This document shows positions 8,652 to 17,074 of a DNA stretch of 64,000 bases, in pieces. The stretch comes from Paraburkholderia solitsugae (GTDB taxonomy: Bacteria > Pseudomonadota > Gammaproteobacteria > Burkholderiales > Burkholderiaceae): assembly GCF_013177695.1 (NCBI RefSeq), contig NZ_WOEY01000131.1, forward strand, positions 1 to 64,000. Direction: 5' to 3'. Both the position numbers and the translations under genes were made by a program. Numbering within the stretch: the stretch's first letter is position 1; the number at the start of each line of letters is the position of its first letter. The notes beneath the pieces were generated by a model that saw only the letters and a program-made list of their open reading frames with translations, was not told where the DNA came from and ran no database searches.

Positions 8652-10757
8652 TTACTTCTGCTTCGCGTTGATCACGGCTTCCGCGACGTTGTTCGGCGTT
8701 TCAGCGTAGTGCTTGAACTCCATCGTGTAGGTCGCGCGACCTTGCGTTGCCGAGCGCAGCGACGTCGAATAGCCGAACATCTCCGCGAGCGGCACTTCGG
8801 CGCGCACCAGCTTGCCGCCACCGCCGGCGATGTCTTCCATGCCTTGCACCATGCCGCGACGGCTCGACAGATCGCCCATCACGTTACCCATGAAGTCTTC
8901 CGGCGTTTCCACTTCGACGGCCATCATCGGTTCGAGCAGCACCGGCTTGGCCTTGCGCATCGCGTCCTTGAAGGCCATCGAACCGGCCATGCGGAACGCG
9001 TTTTCGTTCGAGTCGACGTCGTGGTACGAACCGAAGGTCAGCGTCACTTTCACATCGACCACCGGATAGCCCGCCAGCACGCCGGCCTTCAGCGTTTCCT
9101 GAATGCCCTTGTCGACGGCCGGAATGTATTCACGCGGAATCACACCGCCCTTGATCGCGTCGACGAATTCGTAGCCCTTGCCTTGTGCAGACGGTTCGAG
9201 CGTGATCACCGCGTGGCCGTACTGGCCGCGGCCGCCCGACTGTTTGACGAACTTGCCTTCGACGTCTTCGATCTTGTTGCGCACCGTTTCGCGGTAAGCC
9301 ACCTGCGGCTTGCCGACGGTCGCCTCGACGCCGAACTCGCGCTTCATCCGGTCGACCAGAATTTCCAGGTGCAACTCGCCCATCCCGGAGATGATGGTCT
9401 GGCCGGATTCCTCATCCGTCTGCACGCGGAACGACGGGTCTTCCTGCGCCAGACGATTGAGCGCGATGCCCATCTTTTCCTGGTCGACCTTGGTCTTCGG
9501 CTCGACGGCCTGCGAAATCACCGGTTCCGGGAAGATCATCTTTTCAAGAATGATCACATGTTGCGGATCGCACAGCGTGTCGCCCGTGGTCGCTTCTTTT
9601 AGGCCGACTGCCGCGGCAATGTCGCCGCAGTAGACTTCCTTGATTTCCTTGCGCTCGTTCGCATGCATCTGCAGGATCCGGCCAAGGCGTTCCTTCTTTT
9701 CCTTGGTCGCGTTGTAGACGGTATCGCCCGAATTCACCACGCCTGAATACACGCGGAAGAAAATCAGCTGGCCCACGAACGGGTCGGTCATGATCTTGAA
9801 GGCGAGCGCGGAGAACGGATCGTCGTCTTTCGGATGCCGCTCGATTTCGTTGTCGTGCTCGTCGTGACCGGTAATCGCGGGGATGTCGAGCGGCGACGGC
9901 AGATAGTCGATCACCGCGTCGAGCATAGCCTGCACGCCCTTGTTCTTGAACGCGCTGCCGCACAGCATCGGCACGATCTCGTTGGCGATGGTGCGCACAC
10001 GAATGCCGTGTTTGATTTCCTCTTCGGTCAGCGTCCCACCGTGCAGGTATTTGTCGAGCAGTTCCTCGCTCGCTTCAGCGGCGGCCTCGACCATCTTGTC
10101 GTGCCACTCCTTCGCGGTCGCCTCGAGCTCGGGCGGAATGTCCCGGTACTCGAACTTGATCCCCTGGTTCTCTTCGTCCCAGTAGATCGCCTTCATCTTG
10201 ACGAGGTCGACCACGCCCTGGAAATGATCTTCGGCGCCGACCGGAATCTGGATCGGTACCGCGACGCCCTTCAGACGATCGCCGATCTGCCGCTGCACGC
10301 GGAAGAAGTCCGCGCCCACACGGTCCATCTTGTTGACGAACGCAATGCGCGGCACCTTGTACTTGTTCGCCTGACGCCACACGGTTTCGGACTGCGGCTG
10401 CACACCGCCCACCGAGTCGTACACCATGCATGCGCCGTCGAGCACGCGCATCGAGCGCTCAACTTCAATCGTGAAGTCGACGTGACCCGGGGTGTCGATG
10501 ATGTTGATCCGGTGTTCCGGATAGTTGCCGGCCATACCCTTCCAGAAAGCAGTCGTGGCAGCCGATGTGATCGTGATGCCGCGCTCCTGCTCCTGTTCCA
10601 TCCAGTCCATCGTCGCAGCACCGTCGTGAACCTCGCCGATCTTGTGGGTCACGCCTGTGTAGAACAGGATGCGTTCGGTGGTGGTGGTTTTGCCAGCGTC
10701 GATGTGGGCGCTAATGCCGATATTCCGGTAGCGCTCGATGGGAGTCTTGCGGGGCAC
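8652..10757 (-). CDS. fusA: Elongation factor G
   Basis: A 701-residue translational GTPase that drives ribosomal translocation and, with RRF, ribosome recycling. The start is a GTG at 10757, chosen because AAGGAGG stands just upstream and the product then begins PRKTPIERYRNIGISAHID as in other EF-Gs; a longer open frame exists but would add an unrelated Arg/Ala-rich leader. Motifs: P-loop AHIDAGKTT at 17-25, DTPGH near 90, NKMD near 143, all five domains through to the C-terminus. It stands alone rather than in the rpsL-rpsG-fusA-tuf operon, so it is probably a second EF-G of the kind carried by many Burkholderiaceae. Followed by a strong terminator. Confidence 0.97.
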   Translation of the reverse strand: MPRKTPIERYRNIGISAHIDAGKTTTTERILFYTGVTHKIGEVHDGAATMDWMEQEQERGITITSAATTAFWKGMAGNYPEHRINIIDTPGHVDFTIEVERSMRVLDGACMVYDSVGGVQPQSETVWRQANKYKVPRIAFVNKMDRVGADFFRVQRQIGDRLKGVAVPIQIPVGAEDHFQGVVDLVKMKAIYWDEENQGIKFEYRDIPPELEATAKEWHDKMVEAAAEASEELLDKYLHGGTLTEEEIKHGIRVRTIANEIVPMLCGSAFKNKGVQAMLDAVIDYLPSPLDIPAITGHDEHDNEIERHPKDDDPFSALAFKIMTDPFVGQLIFFRVYSGVVNSGDTVYNATKEKKERLGRILQMHANERKEIKEVYCGDIAAAVGLKEATTGDTLCDPQHVIILEKMIFPEPVISQAVEPKTKVDQEKMGIALNRLAQEDPSFRVQTDEESGQTIISGMGELHLEILVDRMKREFGVEATVGKPQVAYRETVRNKIEDVEGKFVKQSGGRGQYGHAVITLEPSAQGKGYEFVDAIKGGVIPREYIPAVDKGIQETLKAGVLAGYPVVDVKVTLTFGSYHDVDSNENAFRMAGSMAFKDAMRKAKPVLLEPMMAVEVETPEDFMGNVMGDLSSRRGMVQGMEDIAGGGGKLVRAEVPLAEMFGYSTSLRSATQGRATYTMEFKHYAETPNNVAEAVINAKQK

Positions 10758-11073
10758 GTGAACCTCCTTGAAATGGCGCGCCTGAAACGCTTGCCGGGCG
10801 GCAGTCTGTGCTGCCCGGGGAGCCTTGGATGCTGCTTTGCCAAGAATACTAGGATAGCGCGTCGGCCTGTCTTTTGCAGGAATCTTGCCAGCCGCGCGTG
10901 ACGGCCTGCTGGTAAGGGCTGAGGGGGGCGGCGCGGACCTCTGCCGCGTGGCGCCGCCCATTGCCTGCTCCGCGCAGAACGCAAAAAAAGCCGGTGCCTC
11001 GTGAAAGGCACCGGCTTTTTCCGGAAAGCGGCCGCCGACGAAGCGGCGGGGTGTCGCCGTGGTCGGCGCGCCT
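10758..11073. other. Intergenic region upstream of fusA
   Basis: These 316 bases contain the fusA ribosome binding site (AAGGAGG next to the GTG) and the terminator of the DUF192 gene at 10983-11020. No further gene is supported. A fusA promoter should lie between the two but no clear hexamer pair was found. Confidence 0.5.
10983..11020 (-). terminator. Intrinsic terminator of the DUF192 gene
   Basis: Stem AAAAAGCCGGTGCC / GGCACCGGCTTTTT with an 8-base loop and a T-run on the minus strand, about 50 bases after the DUF192 stop. Confidence 0.88.
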
Positions 11074-11580
11074 TTATTGCGCGGCCGGCAACCCCTGGAT
11101 TTTCATCCCCGGTTTGATGCCTTTCGACGAGAACCAGCCCTTGCTCATTTCCAACGCATACACGCCGTTGTTCTTCGGGCAGTGATTGTTGGTGGTCTCG
11201 GCCTGCATCTCGTCGATGTCGGTGACCGTGCCGTCGGCGCGCATGAAGGCGATCGACAGCGGGATCAATGTGTTCTTCATCCAGAAGCAATGCACGGCGG
11301 TTTCATTGAAGACGAACAGCATGCCTTCATTCGGCGCGAGGGTCGTGCGATACATCAGGCCCTGTTCGCGGTCCGCGTCGTTGGCGGCGACGGCCGCGTC
11401 GATCACGAACATGCCCGCGGTCAGCTTCGCGCGCGGAAAGTCGCCGGGCTGTTTCGCGCCGGCCGGCATGTCTTGCGCATGAGCGGGGGCAGCGGTCGTC
11501 GCGGCGAACGACATCGCGGCGAGCGGCAGTGCAATGGCAACAGCGAAACGCGCAATCAACGAGCGCATGGGAAATCGCAC
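11074..11580 (-). CDS. Exported DUF192 family protein
   Basis: A 168-residue protein with a cleavable signal peptide at about 1-36 (hydrophobic core AVAIALPLAAMSFAAT, end AHAQ). The mature part is a single DUF192 domain, with the family segments GLMYRTTLAPNEGMLFVF, the CFWMKNTLIPLSIAFM stretch and the C-terminal VYALEMSKGWFSSKGI. DUF192 proteins are small periplasmic or exported proteins of unknown biochemical role. Monocistronic, between two terminators. Confidence 0.92.
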   Translation of the reverse strand: MRFPMRSLIARFAVAIALPLAAMSFAATTAAPAHAQDMPAGAKQPGDFPRAKLTAGMFVIDAAVAANDADREQGLMYRTTLAPNEGMLFVFNETAVHCFWMKNTLIPLSIAFMRADGTVTDIDEMQAETTNNHCPKNNGVYALEMSKGWFSSKGIKPGMKIQGLPAAQ

Positions 11581-11638
11581 GGCATGACTCCTTGCTGGAA
11601 ATTAACCCGCGAATGTTACGCGAGCGCGTCAAAAACAA

Positions 11639-11670
11639 AAAGGCAGATCGCCTTGCGGTGATCTGCCTTT
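11639..11670 (-). terminator. Intrinsic terminator of the Lys/Ala-rich small protein gene
   Basis: Stem AAAGGCAGATC / GATCTGCCTTT with a 10-base loop, and A-rich plus-strand DNA upstream giving a T-rich tail on the minus strand. It lies 56 bases after the stop of the 65-residue gene. Confidence 0.85.
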
Positions 11671-11725
11671 CAACGCCGTAAGAACGGCAATGAAGCGAGT
11701 TCTTGACTGCGTTTTTACAACAAAC

Positions 11726-11923
11726 TTACTCCGAAGCGCCCGAAGCTGCAGCTGCTGCTGCTGCCTTCTTGTGCGACTTCTTGTGTGCTGCCTTCTTCGT
11801 GGTCTTCTTTGCCGACGAAGCTGCTGCCATCGGAGCTGCCGATGCTGCCACCGGTGCCGAAGCTTGTGCGAATGCTGCCGTTGCGAAGAGGCCAGCGACC
11901 AGAGCGGCGATCAGTTTGTTCAT
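11726..11923 (-). CDS. Small secreted Ala/Lys-rich protein
   Basis: A 65-residue protein. Residues 1-20 are a clear signal peptide (MNKLIAALVAGLFATAAFAQ). The mature 45 residues are almost only Ala, Lys, Ser and His, with a basic KKTTKKAAHKKSHKK segment at about 39-53. It resembles acid-shock or histone-tail-like low-complexity proteins in composition only. It has its own terminator and a long AT-rich upstream region, so it is probably a separately regulated, abundant transcript. Function unknown. Confidence 0.8.
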   Translation of the reverse strand: MNKLIAALVAGLFATAAFAQASAPVAASAAPMAAASSAKKTTKKAAHKKSHKKAAAAAAASGASE

Positions 11924-12377
11924 TTTGTAAATCCTCAGCTTTAGTTAATTAACCAAATGACCCGGTTATATGTAGAGTCATGTCGGTAAACGTGCCATCC
12001 ACCTTTCGGTTGACAGCCGCATCGATATTTTTTTCGACGCGTCTGTTTAGCGCTCAGACTCCCTGTACTCACCGCAAGAGCGGCTTGCGCAAAGGCCCTT
12101 AAGGCTGAATGCCGGATAGCTTCGGGCGGCATCTGCGTCGAATAACGCGTGAGCTCGCGCACCGGTTGACGTGTTTTTTGTGGAAAATTTATATGTCGAC
12201 GTGCTGAAGCAAATGAATGGTTGCGTAGTGATCGTGAACGCAATTGTTTCACGCGTTTTTCATGTTGGTTTCACGGGCGAATTTGTTTGCGGATACAACG
12301 AGTTAGCTTTTTCGCTGCGAGGGAAAATACATGTTCAGTGCGGGTTCAATGCGGACGAAGTACGCAGGTAAACGCGT
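11924..12377. other. AT-rich intergenic region, probable promoter of the small secreted protein
   Basis: About 450 bases between the small secreted protein gene and rluE, visibly more AT-rich than the neighbours. On the minus strand a TTAATTAACTAAAG stretch lies about 20-30 bases before the start codon and TATATAAC near 11960-11970. No protein-like reading frame is supported. Confidence 0.45.
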
Positions 12378-12947
12378 TCAAACGGTGCCTTCCCATGGTG
12401 CGTTCAGCGGCAATTCAACACTCTCTCCTGGCTGCAGTCCGAGTGAAAAAATGTCAAGAGCGCCGACACCGGCGCGCACGAGGCGCAACGTCGGAAAACC
12501 TACCGCCGCCGTCATGCGACGCACCTGGCGGTTCTTGCCCTCGGTGATCGACAATTCGATCCACGTGGTCGGAATCGCGGCGCGATAGCGGATCGGCGGC
12601 GTGCGAGTCCACAGCGAATCAGTCGGCTCGACGTATTCAGCGCGGCAGGGCCGCGTCACGTAATCGCCGAGATCGACGCCGCGCGCGAGCTGCTTCAGCG
12701 TGGCATCATCGACTGCGCCTTCCACTTGTGCCCAATAGCGTTTGACAAGTTTGTGGCGCGGCTCGGCGATGCGCGCCTGCAACGCGCCATCGTCGGTGAG
12801 GAGCAGCAGCCCTTCGCTATCGGAGTCGAGCCGGCCCGCTGGATAGACGCCGGGCACTTTCACCCAGTCGGCCAGCGACGCCCGCGTTTCGTGCGGCGAA
12901 AACTGACAGATGGTGCCGAACGGTTTGTTCAGGGCGAGAAGTCGCAT
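12378..12947 (-). CDS. rluE: 23S rRNA pseudouridine synthase, RluE type
   Basis: A 189-residue RsuA/RluB/E/F-family pseudouridine synthase. The catalytic motif GRLDSDSEGLL (nucleophilic Asp) is at about 36-46, followed by KRYWAQVEG and the C-terminal EGKNRQVRRM motif. It lacks an N-terminal S4 domain, as RluE does; RluE modifies U2457 of 23S rRNA in E. coli. The start at MRLLALNKPFGT fits the family; the frame stays open to a GTG at 12998, which would add 17 mainly basic residues with no better ribosome binding site. Confidence 0.88.
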   Translation of the reverse strand: MRLLALNKPFGTICQFSPHETRASLADWVKVPGVYPAGRLDSDSEGLLLLTDDGALQARIAEPRHKLVKRYWAQVEGAVDDATLKQLARGVDLGDYVTRPCRAEYVEPTDSLWTRTPPIRYRAAIPTTWIELSITEGKNRQVRRMTAAVGFPTLRLVRAGVGALDIFSLGLQPGESVELPLNAPWEGTV

Positions 12948-13286
12948 AAGGGAATCGAAGAAGATCGAGCGGCGCCGGCTGCGGCGGGGACGTGCCACGC
13001 AGGCCGAGAGAGGTGCTGGCTCGGTAGTAAATGGCGGAATAATAATGCATAATGAGCCGCTTCAACTCTTATGTCTTATATAAGACATAAGAATAAATGC
13101 TCTGATTGATTTGATTTTCGACAATGTTGGAAAACCCCGAGCCGCTACGGGCTCGTTGCAAAGTCGGCGTGGGCTAGAATAGACAGTCTAGCCGCTCGCG
13201 GGCGTCCGGCATTGCGCGTAGCGAGGAGCACCCGGTTTTCGCAGTCTCCCATCAGCTTTCAGCACAGCTTTCACTGGAGTCCGATC
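12948..13286. other. Divergent rluE/icd control region
   Basis: About 340 bases between rluE (minus) and icd (plus). It holds the 26-base palindrome at 13067-13092, and two short hairpins in the likely icd leader: CGAGCC/GGCTCG at 13138-13155 and GGCTAGA/TCTAGCC at 13172-13193. GGAG before the icd ATG is the ribosome binding site. No gene is supported. Confidence 0.6.
13067..13092. promoter_or_regulatory. Perfect 26-bp palindrome upstream of icd, probable operator
   Basis: Left half TCTTATGTCTTAT is followed directly by its exact complement, so all 26 bases pair. The centre, TCTTATATAAGA, is AT-rich and could overlap a -10 element. It lies 195 bases before the icd start. The short-spaced GT...AC dyad is the kind bound by GntR/FadR-family dimers, which often control central carbon genes; the regulator itself is not identified here. 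Confidence 0.75.
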
Positions 13287-14543
13287 ATGCCGTATCAGCA
13301 CATCAAGGTTCCGACGGGCGGTGACAAGATCACTGTCAACGCAGATTTCTCGCTCAATGTTTCCGACCAGCCCATCATTCCGTATATCGAAGGCGACGGA
13401 ACGGGCCTCGACATCACGCCGGTGATGTTGAAGGTGGTGGATGCCGCAGTAGAAAAAGCTTACGCAGGCAAGAGGAAAATCCATTGGATGGAAATCTATG
13501 CCGGCGAGAAGTCGACCAAGGTGTACGGCCCGGACGTGTGGCTGCCGGAAGAAACGCTGCAGGTGCTGAAGGAATACGTCGTCTCGATCAAGGGTCCGCT
13601 CACCACACCGGTTGGCGGTGGTATCCGTTCATTGAACGTCGCGCTGCGTCAGGAACTCGATCTGTATGTTTGCCTACGCCCGGTGCAGTACTTCAAGGGC
13701 GTGCCTTCGCCGGTGCGCGCGCCGGAAAAGATCGACATGGTGATCTTCCGCGAGAACTCGGAAGACATTTACGCCGGCATCGAATGGCCTGCTGAGTCGG
13801 AACAGGCGAAGAAGGTCATCAAGTTCCTGCGCGAAGAAATGGGGGTGAAGAAGATCCGCTTCCCTGAAACCTCGGGGATCGGTATTAAGCCGGTGTCGCG
13901 CGAAGGCACGGAGCGCCTGGTGCGCAAGGCGATCCAATATGCGCTCGACAACAATCGCCGCTCGGTCACCTTGGTGCACAAGGGCAACATCATGAAGTTC
14001 ACGGAAGGTGCGTTCCGTGACTACGGTTATGCGTTGGCGCAAAAGGAATTCGGCGCGGAACTGATCGACGGTGGCCCGTGGATGAAGCTCAAGAACCCGA
14101 AAACGGGTGGCGACATCGTGGTGAAAGACGTGATCGCCGACGCGTTCCTGCAGCAGATCCTGCTGCGTCCCGCGGAATATGACGTGATCGCCACGCTGAA
14201 CCTGAACGGCGACTACATTTCAGACGCGCTGGCCGCGCAAGTCGGCGGTATCGGGATTGCGCCGGGCGCGAACATGTCGGATTCGGTCGCGATGTTCGAG
14301 GCCACGCACGGCACTGCGCCGAAGTACGCCGGCAAAGACTACGTGAACCCGGGTTCGGAAATTCTCTCCGCTGAGATGATGCTTCGCCACATGGGCTGGA
14401 CCGAAGCGGCCGACCTGATCATCAAGTCGATGGAAAAGTCGATTCTGCAAAAGCGGGTGACGTATGACTTCGCGCGCCTGATGGAAGGCGCGACGCAGGT
14501 ATCCTGCTCGGGTTTTGGTCAGGTGTTGATCGAAAACATGTAA
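13287..14543 (+). CDS. icd: NADP-dependent isocitrate dehydrogenase
   Basis: A 418-residue dimeric TCA-cycle enzyme that converts isocitrate and NADP+ to 2-oxoglutarate, CO2 and NADPH. The start (MPYQHIKVPTGG) has GGAG in front and gives the family length; the longer frame adds a leader from the upstream hairpin region. Substrate and regulatory residues are present: TTPVGGGIRSLNVALRQ carries Ser115, the counterpart of the serine phosphorylated by AceK in E. coli, and ENSEDIYAGIEW follows. Single gene behind a large palindrome, followed by a terminator, after which the island begins. Confidence 0.97.
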   Translation: MPYQHIKVPTGGDKITVNADFSLNVSDQPIIPYIEGDGTGLDITPVMLKVVDAAVEKAYAGKRKIHWMEIYAGEKSTKVYGPDVWLPEETLQVLKEYVVSIKGPLTTPVGGGIRSLNVALRQELDLYVCLRPVQYFKGVPSPVRAPEKIDMVIFRENSEDIYAGIEWPAESEQAKKVIKFLREEMGVKKIRFPETSGIGIKPVSREGTERLVRKAIQYALDNNRRSVTLVHKGNIMKFTEGAFRDYGYALAQKEFGAELIDGGPWMKLKNPKTGGDIVVKDVIADAFLQQILLRPAEYDVIATLNLNGDYISDALAAQVGGIGIAPGANMSDSVAMFEATHGTAPKYAGKDYVNPGSEILSAEMMLRHMGWTEAADLIIKSMEKSILQKRVTYDFARLMEGATQVSCSGFGQVLIENM

Positions 14544-14577
14544 GGATGTCCAACGTGTTCCGGAGAAATCCGGCGAG

Positions 14578-14610
14578 CCCCGATGTACACTACGTGTAGT
14601 CGGGGTTTTT
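14578..14610 (+). terminator. Intrinsic terminator of icd
   Basis: Interrupted stem CCCCGA..TACAC / GTGTA.TCGGGG around a TAC loop, followed by five Ts and a T-rich tail. It ends the icd transcript just before the integrase control region. Confidence 0.85.
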
Positions 14611-14632
14611 GTTTTATAAGGTCCGACAAGGT

Positions 14633-14713
14633 GTGAGGAATTCCGGGAGTTAGTGAGGGGAAATCTGAGGGGAATTGTGAGGAATTGGCCTCGAATTCCT
14701 CACTAGTGAGGGG
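14633..14713. promoter_or_regulatory. Integrase control region with dense direct and inverted repeats
   Basis: GTGAGGAATT occurs directly at 14633-14642 and 14677-14686 and inverted at 14694-14703; TAGTGAGGGG occurs at 14651-14660 and 14704-14713. CCTCACTAGTGAGG at 14698-14711 is a perfect palindrome. The integrase ribosome binding site (GAGGGGAG) lies within the last repeat. These are probably integrase arm-type sites or the operator of its regulator. Confidence 0.7.
14645..14676. repeat. Left copy of the 32-bp island-end repeat
   Basis: Matches 29327-29358 at 28 of 32 positions in the same orientation, with the shared core TAGTGAGGGGAA. It is probably part of attL arm-type DNA rather than the exchange core itself, since it is imperfect. 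Confidence 0.65.
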
Positions 14714-14719
14714 AGTAAA

Positions 14720-15976
14720 ATGACCCGAAGCCGACACTTCAATTACACCCTGACGCCGACGCGGCTAAACAACGCCAAACCTCAGGAAAAACCATACAAG
14801 CTTACAGATGGCGGCGGGCTGTATGTGTTGGTGATGCCGCGCGGAGCGAAAACTTGGATTTACCAGTATTCGCTCGACGGCAAGCGGCGCGAGGTGACTA
14901 TTGGGCGCTATCCAGAAATCGGTGTGGCAGATGCACGAGACCGTCACGCCGAGTACCGGGCGATGGTGGAGCACGGAAGCAACCCGGCTGCATACAAGCG
15001 GGCGGATGATGCCGAGCGTAAGGCGCGGGCGGAACTGAAGGCCGACGAAGGGCAGTTCAAAGCGTTTTCCCTCAAATGGCTGGATGAGCGGCTGGGCAGC
15101 AAGTCGGACGGCTACAGCAAACAGATGCGCTCGTCGCTGGAGCGGTTCGTGTGGCCGGACATTGGCAGCAAGGCGCTGGAGGACGTGAAGGCTGCCCATG
15201 TGTTGGCGATCATCGAGAAGCGGCGCGACACGCCGAACACCGCGGAGAACGTCCGCGTGCTCATTCAGCAGGTCTACAACTACGCGATCCAGAAGCTGTT
15301 GGTTGAGACGAACCCGGCATTGGCGCTGCGTGGCGTCATTCAGGTTCCGAAGGCTGAGCATCACAGGCACCTGAGCGAACCGGAACTAGGGGCTTTCTGG
15401 CGGGCCGTGGGAAAGCAGGGCGCGCATCCGTCCACCACGGCGGCGACTAAGCTGTTGATGTACAGCATGTGCCGCAAGGCTGAGGTGCTGCGAGCCAAAT
15501 GGTCGGAGATCGACACTGACAAAGCACAATGGGATATCCCGGCCGCTCGGATGAAGTCACGCAGGCCGCATCGTGTCTACCTGTCCACCCAAGCCCTAGA
15601 ATTGCTTGAAGTGCAACGAGCATTGACTGGTGCCGGCGAATACGTGTTTCCCTCCGCGTTCCGGGCCAATGTGCCGATGGCTGATGCGACGCTCAATCAC
15701 CTCTTCAAGCGGCTGGATTTTGGCGTGCCTGAGTTTTCACCTCACGGCACACGCGGCACGGCGGCGACACTGCTGCGCGAACACGGTTTCAGTCGAGACG
15801 TTGTTGAGTTGCTGCTGGCGCACACCGAGCGAAGCCAGACGGCGGCGAGCTATCACCATCACGAGCTTGAGGCGGAACGGCGGCGCGCGCTGCAATACCT
15901 AGCCGACGAGACCGACCGGCAAGCCGCCATATCGGCGGCAGGAAACGTCGTGAACATCAAAGACAGAGTGGCGTAG
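14720..15976 (+). CDS. Tyrosine-recombinase integrase (P4/DUF4102 type)
   Basis: A 418-residue site-specific recombinase that should integrate and excise the island. The N-terminal arm-binding domain (DUF4102-like) covers about 1-95, a core-binding domain follows at about 110-205, and the catalytic domain fills the rest. The catalytic set is complete: Arg252 (MCRKAEVL), His342 and Arg345 (HGTRGTAAT), His368 (LLAHTERS) and Tyr378 (SYHHHE). The ATG is preceded by GAGGGGAG, itself inside an arm-like repeat, so the integrase may control its own translation or transcription. Placed directly after icd. Confidence 0.95.
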   Translation: MTRSRHFNYTLTPTRLNNAKPQEKPYKLTDGGGLYVLVMPRGAKTWIYQYSLDGKRREVTIGRYPEIGVADARDRHAEYRAMVEHGSNPAAYKRADDAERKARAELKADEGQFKAFSLKWLDERLGSKSDGYSKQMRSSLERFVWPDIGSKALEDVKAAHVLAIIEKRRDTPNTAENVRVLIQQVYNYAIQKLLVETNPALALRGVIQVPKAEHHRHLSEPELGAFWRAVGKQGAHPSTTAATKLLMYSMCRKAEVLRAKWSEIDTDKAQWDIPAARMKSRRPHRVYLSTQALELLEVQRALTGAGEYVFPSAFRANVPMADATLNHLFKRLDFGVPEFSPHGTRGTAATLLREHGFSRDVVELLLAHTERSQTAASYHHHELEAERRRALQYLADETDRQAAISAAGNVVNIKDRVA

Positions 15977-16121
15977 CGAGGGGGGCGCGACAAGTCAAAC
16001 AGCGCCCGGGCTGATGCCCGGAAACTAGGCTTCCTTGAGCATCGGCAGATGCGACCTCGAAATGCGAAATCTTGGGCGCACTCGCACGATATGCTTTGCC
16101 TTTTAATTACGGGACACTACC

Positions 16122-16601
16122 GTGAGCAATAAGCCTGACAAAGACCCACGAGCTGCAGCAGCGGACGAAAAGTACATATTCGAGCATCTATCGAAGCAGT
16201 CACCCATCGAGATCATCTTCAAGTTTCTGGAATCGTTTTCCCCTAGCACAAGCGCAAATGGCGGTGCCGCCATGGTCCAATCCGCCAAAGTCGAGCGCTA
16301 CGTACTGGAAGCTCTGGCTACGCAGCTCCAACTTTTTGCTTACGCAGGCGTCACACTTGACGAAGCCTTTGGTGGAAAAACTGGGCGTCAACTACAACAA
16401 AAGCGAACAAATGAAAAGGCATATGCCGTCGCATTTGAAATAGCCTGTGCTAGGGCGGGCGGTGTCACATTTGAAAAAGCGGTCGATGAAGTCGCCAAGA
16501 AGTTGAATATGTCACCCGATACGGTGCGCGACCTATACAAGCGCTCAGGTTCAAGCGCCCCACGGAAGCGGGGTGGAAATTTCCCCGAAAATACACCCTG
16601 A
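16122..16601 (+). CDS. Unknown island protein of 159 residues
   Basis: I do not recognise this protein. It uses a GTG start with weak upstream complementarity. No signal peptide or membrane helix is seen. The C-terminal segment at about 112-143 (FEKAVDEVAKKLNMSPDTVRDLYKR) looks like a helix-turn-helix, and the tail is basic (RKRGG). It lies between the integrase and the AlpA-like regulator, where satellites often carry regulatory genes, so a DNA-binding role is plausible but unproven. Confidence 0.65.
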   Translation: MSNKPDKDPRAAAADEKYIFEHLSKQSPIEIIFKFLESFSPSTSANGGAAMVQSAKVERYVLEALATQLQLFAYAGVTLDEAFGGKTGRQLQQKRTNEKAYAVAFEIACARAGGVTFEKAVDEVAKKLNMSPDTVRDLYKRSGSSAPRKRGGNFPENTP

Positions 16602-16675
16602 AATCCCGATCCTTCGCTGGTTAGACTACGAAATACGTTCCCGGACTGGCCGGGAGCATCTCGCAGGAGCTAAGC

Positions 16676-16906
16676 ATGACGAAGGAAATCCGCCCCACAC
16701 CGACGATCATTCGTCGCAAGCAGGTCGAAGCTCTCACCGGTCTGTCACGCAGCACGATCTACCTCCGTATTTCCCAAGGCACGTTTCCGAGGAATATATC
16801 GCTCGGGGCACGTGCCGTAGGCTGGGTGGAATCCGAAATCAACGAGTGGCTCGACCACCAAATCGAACTGAGCCGCAAGGCAACCCCACCGGGCTCACTG
16901 AAGTGA
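16676..16906 (+). CDS. AlpA-type excisionase/transcription regulator
   Basis: A 76-residue winged-helix DNA-binding protein of the AlpA/MerR-like class. Residues 11-60 carry the expected pattern: IIRRKQVEALTGLSRSTIYL, then the wing and VGWVESEINEWLDHQI. In P4 and related islands such proteins activate or repress the integrase and act as directionality factors. GGAGCTAAGC before the ATG supports the start. Confidence 0.92.
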   Translation: MTKEIRPTPTIIRRKQVEALTGLSRSTIYLRISQGTFPRNISLGARAVGWVESEINEWLDHQIELSRKATPPGSLK

Positions 16907-17074
16907 CCTGCATGATTGGCGACACCGAAAACGTGGGCGGGTTGTGGGAGCCGCCGTAGAACGCCCCGACGCTCACGCATCGGATGTACTTGGGCTTACG
17001 CGCCCTTCAATTTTTAGCATGAGCCGGGCGCCTCAATAAATTTTTAACTTCTATCAATATATTTAGGATTACAA

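Noticed and set aside
12171..12371. Plus-strand frame between the small secreted protein and rluE
   Set aside because: TTG-like start region without ribosome binding site and no protein-like pattern.
14500..14720. Integration into icd itself as with phage 21 or e14
   Set aside because: No duplicate of the icd 3' end was found at the right junction near 29330-29500.
16006..16021. CCGGGC/GCCCGG hairpin after the integrase
   Set aside because: No T-run follows, and short GC palindromes are common here, so it is not called a terminator.
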